This document shows positions 8,102 through 16,203 of a stretch of DNA of 33,176 nucleotides, in pieces. The position numbers and the translations under genes are program-made. Position 1 is the stretch's first letter. Every line of letters begins with the position of its first letter. The notes beneath the pieces are model-generated. The model saw nothing but the letters and a program-made list of their open reading frames with translations. It did not search any database and had not been told where the DNA came from. The stretch spans positions 22,880-56,055 of the forward strand of contig NZ_AOMF01000158.1 of the NCBI RefSeq assembly GCF_000336715.1. Reading direction: 5' to 3'. Source of the stretch: Halococcus thailandensis JCM 13552 (GTDB lineage Archaea; Halobacteriota; Halobacteria; Halobacteriales; Halococcaceae).

Positions 8102-9006
8102 GCGAGAGCGAATCACGGGACCGAGCCACCGACGCGGACGAGGGGGCGACCGACGCGGAACCACTCCAATTGGGAGACGAGCGATCGACCGAAAGCTCCG
8201 AACTCGCCGCGCAGATCGACGTGCTTCGGGAGGAAAACCAGCGTCTCCGCGAGGAGTACGCCCGAGCGCGCCGGACGCAGTACCGACGGACGGCGCTCGC
8301 GCTGGCTGCAGTCGGCCTGCTCGCGACGCTCGGCGGTGTGGCTCTGCCCGACTCTCGAACCGTGCTCTTCGCGCTCGGCGGCACCGGCCTGTTCGCGGCC
8401 GCGCTGACCCGCTATCTCACCCCCGAACAGTTCATCTCGGCGTCGGTCGGGGAGGGGATCTACGGCTCGCTCGCGGCGACCGAGGCGGCGCTCGTGGCCG
8501 AACTCGGACTCCAGGACGAGCGGCTCTATCTCCCCGGGCCCGACACGCCGAACGGCGTCTCGATCCGGCTGTTCGTCCCCCAGCAGTCGGAGTACGATCT
8601 CCCTTCGCCGTCGGCGCTCGATTCGGTGTTCGTCGTCGCCGACGACGAGGCCGAGCGTGGCGTTGCCCTCCATCCGAGCGGCGGCCCGCTGTTCGCCGAG
8701 TTCCACCGCACGCTGTCGGGTTCGCTCGCCGACGAACCGGACGCGCTCGCCGCACAGCTCGCCGACGGGCTCGTCGAGCAGTTCGAGTTGGCACGGAGCG
8801 CGACGCCCGACTACGACGAGGGCCAGATCACCGTCGCCATCGACGGCAGCGCCTACGGCGCGATCGACCGGATCGACCATCCCGTGGCCTCGTTTCTCGG
8901 CGTCGGGTTCGCGGCCGGGTTGGATCGTGCGGTGGCCGTCGAAACGACGGCGGCCGACGGCGACCGTGCCGACTTCCTCGTGACGTGTTCGTGGGACGAC
9001 GCTTAA
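8098..9006 (+). CDS. Coiled-coil membrane protein, haloarchaeal conserved hypothetical
   Basis: The gene encodes 302 residues. An acidic N-terminus of about 35 residues leads to a short coiled coil (AQIDVLREENQRLREEYARA, about 38-57). Two transmembrane helices follow at about 64-82 and 88-105, then a soluble alpha/beta domain of about 190 residues beginning TPEQFISASVGEGIYGSL. I do not recognise a named family. The ATG at 8098 overlaps the upstream stop as ATGA. Its stop overlaps the stop of moxR on the other strand by four bases (9003-9006), so the two transcripts meet head-on. A role beside MoxR/DUF58 is inferred from context. Confidence 0.78.
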   Translation: MSESESRDRATDADEGATDAEPLQLGDERSTESSELAAQIDVLREENQRLREEYARARRTQYRRTALALAAVGLLATLGGVALPDSRTVLFALGGTGLFAAALTRYLTPEQFISASVGEGIYGSLAATEAALVAELGLQDERLYLPGPDTPNGVSIRLFVPQQSEYDLPSPSALDSVFVVADDEAERGVALHPSGGPLFAEFHRTLSGSLADEPDALAAQLADGLVEQFELARSATPDYDEGQITVAIDGSAYGAIDRIDHPVASFLGVGFAAGLDRAVAVETTAADGDRADFLVTCSWDDA

Positions 9007-10004
9007 CGGTCGTCGGGTGAGCCACCGTCGTGGACCGCCGTTTGCGTCGCCGGGGTCTGATCGCCGCCCGGCGGCTCGACGCCGCTCTCGATCTCCGCCA
9101 GCACGTCCGTGGTCGAGACATCGCCGAGTGATGCATCGGTGCTCAACACCAGGCGGTGGACGAGCACCGGTTCGAGCAGCGCCTTCACGTCGTCGGGGAT
9201 GACGTAGTCGCGACCGTGGATGGCTGCACGGGCTTTCGCCGCGTCGAGGAAGGCAAGTGTGGCCCGCGGCGACGCGCCGTACTCGACGTTCGGGTTCTCA
9301 CGGGTCGCGGCCACGATATCGAGCACGTACTCCTTTACGGAATCGTCGACGTACACCTCGGTGACGGCCGCGCGTGCGTCGAGCAGTTCGTCGGCGGTGG
9401 CAACCCGCTCGATCGCCCCGGGATCGAGATCGGGATCGTCGTCGAAGCGATCGAGCAGTCGCCGGCCTTCGTCGCGGTCGGGCAGGTCGGCCGTGAGCTT
9501 GAGCTGGAAGCGGTCACGCTGGGCCTCCGGCAGCTCGAAGGTGCCTTCCATCTCGATGGGGTTCTGGGTCGCGACGAGCATGAACGGCTCCGGCAGCGAG
9601 AGCGTCTCGCCGCCGATCGTGACCTGTCGTTCCTGCATCGCCTCCAGCAGCGCGCTCTGAGTTTTCGGCGTCGCCCGATTGATCTCGTCGGCGATCACGA
9701 GGTTCGCGAACACCGGTCCGCGCTGGAGCTCGAACTCGCCGGTCGGCTCGCGGTAGACGTGCGTGCCGGTGACGTCCGCGGGCAGCACGTCGGGGGTCAT
9801 CTGGACGCGGGTGTGTTCGAGCCCGCTCGCGCGGGCGAACAGCCGTGCGAGCGTCGTCTTCGCCACACCGGGGACGCCTTCGAGCAGCACGTGGCCCCGG
9901 GTCAACGCGGCGATCGTCAGCCCCTCGACCAGCTCCTCCTTGCCGATGAGCACCGCGTCGATCTCCGCGCTCAGCGTCTCGTAGAGCTCCTCGGGGGCAG
10001 TCAT
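9003..10004 (-). CDS. moxR: MoxR-family AAA+ ATPase
   Basis: The 333-residue protein is a MoxR-type AAA+ ATPase. Motifs seen are Walker A GVPGVAKTT near 43-51, Walker B VIADEINRA near 103-111, sensor 1 LVATQNPIEMEG near 143-154 and the arginine finger region AQRDRF near 160-165, with the usual lid domain to about 300. An acidic, Pro/Thr-rich tail follows. MoxR ATPases are chaperone-like and act with DUF58/vWA proteins to mature or activate protein complexes, often at the membrane. The gene starts six bases after the stop of the DUF4350 gene, so they are in one operon. DUF58 lies further upstream on the same strand at 12709. Confidence 0.93.
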   Translation of the reverse strand: MTAPEELYETLSAEIDAVLIGKEELVEGLTIAALTRGHVLLEGVPGVAKTTLARLFARASGLEHTRVQMTPDVLPADVTGTHVYREPTGEFELQRGPVFANLVIADEINRATPKTQSALLEAMQERQVTIGGETLSLPEPFMLVATQNPIEMEGTFELPEAQRDRFQLKLTADLPDRDEGRRLLDRFDDDPDLDPGAIERVATADELLDARAAVTEVYVDDSVKEYVLDIVAATRENPNVEYGASPRATLAFLDAAKARAAIHGRDYVIPDDVKALLEPVLVHRLVLSTDASLGDVSTTDVLAEIESGVEPPGGDQTPATQTAVHDGGSPDDR

Positions 10005-10010
10005 CGTCCG

Positions 10011-11072
10011 TTACTCATCCCGACGGGCCATAATCCCTTGTATGACGCGCTCGGTCCGCTCGTCGTCCCAGTCGGGATGGCGCTCACGCACGAACGCCGC
10101 CAGCGCCTCGGGCCGTGCGGTCAGTGACGATTCCTCGGCGCGGCCGACGCGATCGGTGAGCCGCCCGACGATGCTCGGGCGGCGCACGAACAGCGCGATG
10201 GCACCGATCCCGAGCGCTCCGACCAGGATCTGGAGCAGCGGGGCGTCCCTGACGACCAACAGCGCGACCGACAGCGGTGGCAGGCCGCCCGCATGCGAAT
10301 AGTCCAGCAGCACGCGCTCGTGAGCGCCGAACACCGACCGGACGAACGCCTGATTGCCCGAGCGCTCGACCATCGCGTTGATGAACAGGCTCGGATCGCC
10401 GACGACGAGCACGCGTCCGTCGCCGACCGCCTCGCTCGTCGCGACCGGTTTCGTACCGATTTCCTCGCCGTCGCCGAGTTCGCCGTCGCGATCGCTGTCG
10501 ACGTATGCCACGTCCGACGTGCTCGCGAGCACCGTCGCGCCGTTCGGACTGACGGGCGAGCCGTGATTGAGTGTGAGTCCGTCGACGCCGGTCAACAGCG
10601 ACGCGTTCGAGACGTTACGGGCGATCGGCAGCGCCGTCGACTGATAGTTGTACTGCTCGTCGCGCAACAATTGGCCGCTCACGCGCGCTTGCGCGCCGAC
10701 CGCCTCCAGGAGGGGGTTCGCGTGCTGACCGAAGTCCTCGGCCACCAACAGTGTGCCGCCGTTGCGGACGAACGTCCGGAGCCGATCGGTCTCACGCGGT
10801 CCGTAGCCACTTTCGGGCGAGAGGACGACCGCCACCGTTCCCTTCGCGGAGGCATTCGCGTATCGGTCCGTATCTCGAACGATCTCGCTGTCGGCACCCG
10901 CCGCCTGTGCTTGCTCGCGGAGTTCGGAGGCCCCGTCCCACGCGTCGTTGTACGAACCGAACGCGACGCTCGACGTGCTCGCCGCGAGCACGAGCCCGAC
11001 GACCGTGACGACGGTGAGTGCCACGAGCACGAGCTGTGGATAGCCGACGTCGAGACGGTCTCGCAGCCCCAT
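10011..11072 (-). CDS. DUF4350 domain membrane protein
   Basis: The 353-residue protein has an N-terminal transmembrane anchor (about 14-33), an extracytoplasmic-type DUF4350 domain (about 40-270) and a C-terminal helix pair (about 270-315), then a charged cytosolic tail ending GIMARRDE. The GATase/ThuA-like core is visible in LRTFVRNGGTLLVAEDFG near 101-118 and GRVLVVGDPSLFINAM near 218-233. DUF4350 proteins are regular partners of MoxR and DUF58; the biochemical role is unknown. The start is set at the ATG at 11072, which overlaps the upstream stop as TGATG. Upstream frame sequence to 11543 is shadow. Tight coupling on both sides supports a three-gene operon. Confidence 0.88.
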   Translation of the reverse strand: MGLRDRLDVGYPQLVLVALTVVTVVGLVLAASTSSVAFGSYNDAWDGASELREQAQAAGADSEIVRDTDRYANASAKGTVAVVLSPESGYGPRETDRLRTFVRNGGTLLVAEDFGQHANPLLEAVGAQARVSGQLLRDEQYNYQSTALPIARNVSNASLLTGVDGLTLNHGSPVSPNGATVLASTSDVAYVDSDRDGELGDGEEIGTKPVATSEAVGDGRVLVVGDPSLFINAMVERSGNQAFVRSVFGAHERVLLDYSHAGGLPPLSVALLVVRDAPLLQILVGALGIGAIALFVRRPSIVGRLTDRVGRAEESSLTARPEALAAFVRERHPDWDDERTERVIQGIMARRDE

Positions 11073-11347
11073 CAGAGAACACCCTCCGGCAGGATCGCGA
11101 GCACCCGGCGGACGACGATATAGGCGAAGCCGGCCAGTCCGACGAGCACGATCCATCGCAGTCGCGAGCGCCACTCGGGCGTCACCGAGAACGGCGCTGT
11201 GAGCTCGACGACGATCAGGAAGCCGATGAGCGAGACGACGAAGAACAGCTCCAGCGAGAGCGCCCCGAGCAGTGATAACCCGACGACGGCCGCGAGCATC
11301 CAGGCCGTCTGCGCGTAGATGAACCGTTGCCGTCGACGGGTCGCCAT
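11072..11347 (-). CDS. Small membrane protein of the MoxR/DUF58 cluster
   Basis: The 91-residue product opens with a basic cytosolic end (MATRRRQRF), then has a hydrophobic hairpin (about 12-50) and a third helix (about 68-82). An in-frame ATG at 11368 would add seven residues. It is coupled to the DUF4350 gene by a one-base overlap. Small three-helix proteins in this position are common beside DUF4350 in haloarchaea and have no assigned function. It is now the first gene of the minus-strand block, because a divergent plus-strand pair lies between it and DUF58. Confidence 0.75.
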   Translation of the reverse strand: MATRRRQRFIYAQTAWMLAAVVGLSLLGALSLELFFVVSLIGFLIVVELTAPFSVTPEWRSRLRWIVLVGLAGFAYIVVRRVLAILPEGVL

Positions 11348-11525
11348 ACGCTTCCGATGTGTGCCCATCACTAAAAACGCGCAGGTCTCCCCGCGTCGCT
11401 GTGGCGATCTCGCTCGCCCACCTGCCACTCGTTTTGAGGGCTCTACAAACGAGGTCTTCCGGAACCATCGAAGAGTTCGTGAAACCAATTTTATCGGATT
11501 TGAACATGATCAACCATACTTCGGC

Positions 11526-11554
11526 AATATAGGGATTCCCCAAAGTCCTATATT
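11526..11554. promoter_or_regulatory. Palindromic operator overlapping the promoter of the HTH/DUF6516 pair
   Basis: AATATAGG at 11526-11533 and CCTATATT at 11547-11554 form a perfect eight-base inverted repeat with a 13-base spacer. The right arm contains a TATA-like element centred about 25 bases before the ATG at 11576, so the transcript is probably leaderless. A regulator bound here would block TBP, fitting autorepression by the HTH protein encoded just downstream. Confidence 0.6.
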
Positions 11555-11575
11555 CCTCTGAGACGACGACAGCAT

Positions 11576-12169
11576 ATGGTTGATCCCGCTGGCCCCGGGG
11601 AGTTCACCGATATCAACGAGGCGGTCGGGGAGAACTGGGAAGCCGAAACCACTCCTTACGAGCGTGTCCGTGAGGTCATCAGTCGTGTATATACCCCGCT
11701 TTCCGCCGATACTGTAGCGGGGGATGCACGAACGTCGCCGAAGACCGCACGAAAGCACCTCAACGCCCTCGCCGACGAAGGGTTCGTCGCCACGGATACC
11801 GGCGAGAGCGGCGGGGTGTACTATCGGCGATCACCGGAATCGCTCGTGGTCGAGCAGGCAGCGGATATCCTTGCCAACGTCTCGACCGACGAACTGCGGG
11901 GGCGTGTTTTGGAGATGCGCGAGCGCATCAGCGACTTTCAGGCGGAATACGGCGTCGAATCACCCGAGGAGTTGGTGGTCGACCGGACGAACCGGGCACT
12001 CTCCGAGGCTGCATCGGACCACGAGGACCTCGATGCCGACGCGATCCGGAAGTGGCAGACGACCCGCCGAAATCTCGCGTTCGCCAACGCCGCGCTCTCG
12101 ATTGCCAACGCCGAACGCTTCGTCGAAGAGGGATCACGCTCGCCTGACGGGAGCGTCCCTGTCCAGTAA
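11576..12169 (+). CDS. ArsR-like winged-helix regulator, antitoxin candidate (DUF7342-like)
   Basis: The 197-residue protein has a winged-helix DNA-binding domain at about 25-85: TPYERVREVISRVYTPLSAD, then a recognition helix in SPKTARKHLNALADEGFV and a wing (GGVYYRRS). A helical region with ADILANVSTDELRGRV and KWQTTRRNLAFANAALSIAN follows. This resembles the haloarchaeal DUF7342 regulators as I recall them. The stop overlaps the next start (TAATG at 12167-12171), a typical toxin/antitoxin arrangement. The eight-base palindrome over its promoter suggests it represses its own transcription. DNA binding is well supported; the antitoxin role is inferred from the partner gene and layout. Confidence 0.82.
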   Translation: MVDPAGPGEFTDINEAVGENWEAETTPYERVREVISRVYTPLSADTVAGDARTSPKTARKHLNALADEGFVATDTGESGGVYYRRSPESLVVEQAADILANVSTDELRGRVLEMRERISDFQAEYGVESPEELVVDRTNRALSEAASDHEDLDADAIRKWQTTRRNLAFANAALSIANAERFVEEGSRSPDGSVPVQ

Positions 12170-12651
12170 TGAAAGGAACCAAGCGAGCTGGCGAATCGCA
12201 TTCGCTCAGAGGGCCGACCGACCGGCCTGCCCTGATCGCCATTCGTGACGTGTTCAATGCCGAGGAGCCACTCGCGACCGCGCAGTTAGACGACTTTCTC
12301 GATCCGAATACGCTCGAAGTCAGCTTCGATGACGGTCTCTGTGGAGCCGAGACCGCACGACTCGACGTCCAGTGGAGGACGCGTGATGACTACAAGTTCC
12401 ACTACACGGATCCAGAGAAGGTGGATCTTCGCTGGGGCAACCACCCTCACGGCGGCGACTACGTTCGTGTGAACGGATTCGAACACTATCACCCGCCACC
12501 GGATGCATCCTCCGACCCGAACACCGTCAAGGATTCCTGTATCACCCAGTCGCCGGAACTACTCGTCACTCGTGCAGTCCTCATGCTCTGGCGAGTGGCA
12601 TACCACGCTGACTCGCTATCCCCTCTCAACGCGGGGACGAACCCTCCGTAG
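12169..12651 (+). CDS. DUF6516/TumE-like protein, toxin candidate
   Basis: The 160-residue protein contains a region resembling the DUF6516 (TumE-like) family: an Arg/Asp-rich strand (WRTRDDYKFHYTDPEKVDLRW, about 69-89) followed by NHPHGGDY and FEHYHPPPDASSD near 90-115. The pattern of charged strand and His/Pro cluster is the visible hallmark; my family call rests on memory. The first 60 residues are a variable extension. TumE-type proteins are described as toxins paired with an upstream HTH antitoxin, which is the arrangement here, with a one-base overlap. The target is unknown. The two genes lie on the opposite strand inside a MoxR/DUF58 cluster, pointing to a late insertion. Confidence 0.65.
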   Translation: MKGTKRAGESHSLRGPTDRPALIAIRDVFNAEEPLATAQLDDFLDPNTLEVSFDDGLCGAETARLDVQWRTRDDYKFHYTDPEKVDLRWGNHPHGGDYVRVNGFEHYHPPPDASSDPNTVKDSCITQSPELLVTRAVLMLWRVAYHADSLSPLNAGTNPP

Positions 12652-12708
12652 CTGTCGCCTGTCGATTTCGAGGTTCACACTCACCGGACACTCTGGTCCC
12701 GGGATGGT

Positions 12709-14133
12709 TCACTGCGCGTTCGCCGGTCGACTACGCTGACTCCCGCTCGCGAGCACGGCATCGAGACGGTCACGCGGGCCGACCTCGAACGCGGAGACGC
12801 GCCTGAGTCGGGCGAGATCGCGCCGGAACGACTCGAACCGTCGGTAGCGCTCGTAGGCGTCCTCGAGATCGGCGAGTCCGCCCGGCTCGAACAGCGCCGT
12901 CGGCGTGAGGAAGACGAGTACGTGTCCGTCGCCGCGCCGGGCGAGTTTGACCGTCTCGCGCAGCTCGGCACGGTTGCTGTCGTCGGTGAAGATCACCGTC
13001 CAGATCGTCCCGGAGAGTTCGGAACGGCTCGTCCGTGCGGTCTCGAACAGTGGGTCGCCAGCGATACGCTCGACGTACGTCGCCGTCGATTCGAGATACG
13101 GCGCGAGCGTTTGCTCGAAGTCGCTTCGACCGGTGAGCCCGCGGGCGGTGTGGCGCAGCGTGGTGGGCCCGTCGCGGTCGTCGGCACTCCCGGCGGTCGG
13201 ATCGAGCGTACGGAGTCGGCGTTTGACGTCGTCGTAGCGGCCGGCAGTCGGTGGACGGCGATCGGTGATGCCGCCGTCGCCGACGGCGTAGTAGCCGAGC
13301 GGCTCGTCGAACCCGGCGACGCTGTCGACGAACGTCAGCGCGACCTCCCGCGCGTAGTCGAGTTTCGTCTCGCCGGATGGCCCGTCGCCCATCGTCGCGC
13401 GGTGATCGACGAGAAACGCCGTCGTCCGGTTGGTTTCGACCTCGTACTCGCGGACGTACGGCTCGTTCAGCCGCGCGGTCGTGTTCCAGTCGATGCGATC
13501 GGCCGTGTCGCCGGGAACGTACTCGCGGAGCTCGCCCGGATCGAGCCCGGCGTCCTGACGGCCGCTCTGCCGTCGCCCGTACGCCGCCATGAGCTGTTCG
13601 CCACCCTCGCCGACGTGGATGTTCCGCGGCCCCTCCGGTTCGACGACGATCGACGGCGTCGGCCCGCGCGATAGCTGCTCGACGAACAGCCCGTCGGCGT
13701 CTTCGAGCGTGAGCGTCGGCTGAGGCAGGTCGTAGGAGCCGGCGACCGCCCAGGTGGCCGTCACCGTCGTGTCGGCCCGCTCGTCGCCGGGTGCGATGGC
13801 GAGCGTGCGCCCCTCGGCGTCCGTCCCCGTCGCGCTGACCGGCAGCCCGATCTCGATGTCGATCGCCAGTGGGGCGGGCCGGGCGAGCGACGCCGCGAGC
13901 GTGACCGGTGTCTCGGTGCCCGCGACCACTCGTTCCTGGGCGGGGAACTGCTCGACCGTCATCGTGTCGGTCGTTGCCGAGAGCGCTCGGACGAACAGAT
14001 ACTGGCGACCGAGCAGCCACGCGCCGATGCTCGCCGCACCGACCAACAGGGACGGGCGGGCGAACGCGACCGCGAGGACGGCGAGCAACAGCCCCGTCCC
14101 GGCGATCGCCCAGTAGCGGCGCGTGACCTGCAT
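12709..14133 (-). CDS. DUF58 domain protein (MoxR partner, vWA-like)
   Basis: The 474-residue protein has two N-terminal helices (about 7-45), a beta-rich extracytoplasmic-type region (about 60-170) and a DUF58 domain. The signature is LREYVPGDTADRIDWNTTARL near 204-224, followed by a von Willebrand A-like fold with AFLVDHRATMGDG near 239-251 where a MIDAS-type motif would lie. DUF58 proteins are the usual partners of MoxR ATPases. The gene opens the minus-strand cluster but is separated from its likely partners at 9003-11347 by the plus-strand HTH/DUF6516 pair. The ATG at 14133 gives a typical basic start (MQVTRRYW). Confidence 0.9.
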   Translation of the reverse strand: MQVTRRYWAIAGTGLLLAVLAVAFARPSLLVGAASIGAWLLGRQYLFVRALSATTDTMTVEQFPAQERVVAGTETPVTLAASLARPAPLAIDIEIGLPVSATGTDAEGRTLAIAPGDERADTTVTATWAVAGSYDLPQPTLTLEDADGLFVEQLSRGPTPSIVVEPEGPRNIHVGEGGEQLMAAYGRRQSGRQDAGLDPGELREYVPGDTADRIDWNTTARLNEPYVREYEVETNRTTAFLVDHRATMGDGPSGETKLDYAREVALTFVDSVAGFDEPLGYYAVGDGGITDRRPPTAGRYDDVKRRLRTLDPTAGSADDRDGPTTLRHTARGLTGRSDFEQTLAPYLESTATYVERIAGDPLFETARTSRSELSGTIWTVIFTDDSNRAELRETVKLARRGDGHVLVFLTPTALFEPGGLADLEDAYERYRRFESFRRDLARLRRVSAFEVGPRDRLDAVLASGSQRSRPANAQ

Positions 14134-14459
14134 GCCACGAGGACGATCGGCCAGGTAGTTGAACCTACCCCATCGCCGTCGTGAGCTTCCGGCGAATCGG
14201 CGACGTTCGGCGAATCGGCGACCGCCTGCGATATGGAACGGCTGGAATTTCGTCTAACTACGTTGTGACTGTATGGGAGTTCCTCGATGAATACAACTTC
14301 TGTAGGGCGAGAAGACCTTTCAGCGTATTCATAAGCTGATCACCGACAAGCCCCAGGAGTCGATCAAATACGAGAACGCGCCGCACACTCAATCCCCGAT
14401 AGCGACGATGAATTTCCGCTTCCCGGCGGTCCTTATCCGCTTAGAACGTACCATCGTGT
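14134..14459. other. Intergenic region, 326 bases, possible decayed coding remnant
   Basis: The gap holds the promoters of the divergent DUF58 and aldehyde dehydrogenase genes. Between about 14270 and 14400 two frames read like pieces of one protein (WEFLDEYNFC, then after a frame change KTFQRIHKLITDKPQESIKY). They could be the trace of a lost gene, possibly a transposase. I cannot assign it, and the match is to general protein-like texture only. Confidence 0.3.
14433..14438 (+). promoter_or_regulatory. TATA-like element of the aldehyde dehydrogenase gene
   Basis: TTATCC is centred about 25 bases before the GTG at 14460, fitting a leaderless transcript that begins at or near the start codon. 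Confidence 0.4.
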
Positions 14460-16019
14460 GTGTCACAAACAGTTGAATCCGAGCAGCCGGACATCTCGGT
14501 CGAGGCGGACTGGAACCGACTCTACATCGATGGCGAGTGGACGGCCAACGACCGCGACACGATTGCAGTAGAGAATCCGGCGACCGAAACCGCGTTCGCG
14601 GAAGTTCCACGCGGGACCGAAGAGGACATCAACGAAGCCTACGAGGCTGCCACGGCTGCACAGCCGGCGTGGGCAGCGCGGTCGCCAGCCGAGCGTGCCG
14701 AAGTCGTCTCGCAGGCCGTGTCGCTCCTCCGCGAACATCGTGATGACGTTCTCGAACTGCTGGCCGTCGAATCCGGATCCAGCAAGATAAAGGGTAACAT
14801 CGAGTTCCAAAGCGCAGCCGGCATCACTCAGGAAGCCGCGAGCTTCCCGACACGGATTTCGGGCGATCATCGCGCATCGAACATCGAGGGCAAGGAGAAC
14901 CTCGTCAAACGCGAACCCGTCGGCGTGGTCGGCGTCATCTCGCCGTGGAACTTCCCGCTCCATCTCTCGATTCGAGCGGTTGCCCCGGCGCTTGCAACCG
15001 GCAACTCGGTCGTGCTCAAGCCCGCGTCGGATACGCCGATCACTGGCGGCCTCCTCATCGCGCGAATCTTCGAAGCTGCTGGGTTGCCCGATGGACTTCT
15101 CAATGTCGTCACTGGGAGCGGATCGGAGATCGGCGACCGGATGTCGAATCATCCGGCATCGTCAGCCATCGCCTTCACCGGATCGACCAGCGTTGGGGAG
15201 GACGTCGCGAAGAACGCGGTCGAACATCAGGCGTATCCGGCGATGGAGCTGGGTGGAAACGGCCCACACGTCGTTTTGGACGACGCTGCCGTGGACGACG
15301 CGGTCGATGCCGGCGCGTTCGGCACCTTCCTCCATCAGGGCCAGATCTGTATCTCCATCAATCGCCATCTCGTCCACGAATCGCTCTACGACGAATACGT
15401 CGAACGACTCACTGAGAAGGCGAAATCGCTCCCCGTTGGCGACCCTGCGACCGAAGAGACGGTCATCGGCCCGATCATCAATGAGAGCCAGCGCGACCAG
15501 ATGCTCGAGTATGTCGAGGAGACGGTCGATGCAGGGGCGACGCTCGAAACCGGTGGTGCGGCCGTCTCAGCCGCTGATATCGACGGGCAGACTGTTTCGG
15601 CCGGCGAACTCAGTGATGACAGTTCGCTCGGCGATTCAAACGGTCTCTTCGTCCTTCCGACGGTGCTTTCGGATGCAACGAACGAAATGGCCGCTGCCTG
15701 TAACGAACACTTCGGACCCATCGCACCCGTGATTCCGTTTGAGGATGACGAGGAAGCGATCGAACTGGCGAACGATACGGAGTTCGGTCTCTCGTCGTCG
15801 GTATACGGCGACGTAGCCCATGCCGAACGAGTTGCCGACCACATCGAAGCAGGAATGGTTCACGTCAACGATCAGTCGGTGAACGACGAACCACACGTTC
15901 CGTTCGGCGGCTACAAAGGCTCGGGAATCGGTCGGTTCAACGGCGAATACATCCTCGATGAGTTCACCCAACCGAAATGGATCTCTGTTCAGCACAACCC
16001 GCGCGATTACCCGTTCTGA
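14460..16019 (+). CDS. NAD(P)-dependent aldehyde dehydrogenase
   Basis: The 519-residue protein is a complete aldehyde dehydrogenase, oxidising an aldehyde to the acid in the cytosol. Landmarks are SPWNFPLHLS near 161, the cofactor-binding Lys in VVLKPASDTP near 185, the Rossmann motif FTGSTSVGED near 239, the general-base Glu in MELGGNGPH near 262, the nucleophilic Cys in HQGQICISINRH near 300, and the C-terminal PFGGYKGSGIGR near 480. The middle resembles the benzaldehyde/vanillin dehydrogenase branch, but the substrate cannot be fixed from sequence. Residues about 360-395 include an acidic loop (AGELSDDSSLGDSN) that looks halophile-specific. The start is the GTG at 14460 (then SQTVESEQ), supported by the TATA position. 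No operon partner is seen. Confidence 0.92.
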   Translation: MSQTVESEQPDISVEADWNRLYIDGEWTANDRDTIAVENPATETAFAEVPRGTEEDINEAYEAATAAQPAWAARSPAERAEVVSQAVSLLREHRDDVLELLAVESGSSKIKGNIEFQSAAGITQEAASFPTRISGDHRASNIEGKENLVKREPVGVVGVISPWNFPLHLSIRAVAPALATGNSVVLKPASDTPITGGLLIARIFEAAGLPDGLLNVVTGSGSEIGDRMSNHPASSAIAFTGSTSVGEDVAKNAVEHQAYPAMELGGNGPHVVLDDAAVDDAVDAGAFGTFLHQGQICISINRHLVHESLYDEYVERLTEKAKSLPVGDPATEETVIGPIINESQRDQMLEYVEETVDAGATLETGGAAVSAADIDGQTVSAGELSDDSSLGDSNGLFVLPTVLSDATNEMAAACNEHFGPIAPVIPFEDDEEAIELANDTEFGLSSSVYGDVAHAERVADHIEAGMVHVNDQSVNDEPHVPFGGYKGSGIGRFNGEYILDEFTQPKWISVQHNPRDYPF

Positions 16020-16203
16020 ACCGAGTGAAACGGGTCCGCGAACTCGTTGGTGACGGGGACACCCATCACATCCGAGAACGCACCCGGCCCGTTGAGATAG
16101 CTGCGGGAGCTCCGCGCAGTTGCTTGCCGTCGCAGCGATCGCCGTTCGGACGAGCGGACGACGAAAGCAAGTCCTTTAGGTAGCCTTGGTGAAATCCGGG
16201 CGT

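Noticed and set aside
16020-16185. Minus-strand peptide NGPGAFSDVMGVPVTNEF in the gap after the aldehyde dehydrogenase
   Set aside because: Too short, with no start or family match; a lost gene is possible but unsupported.
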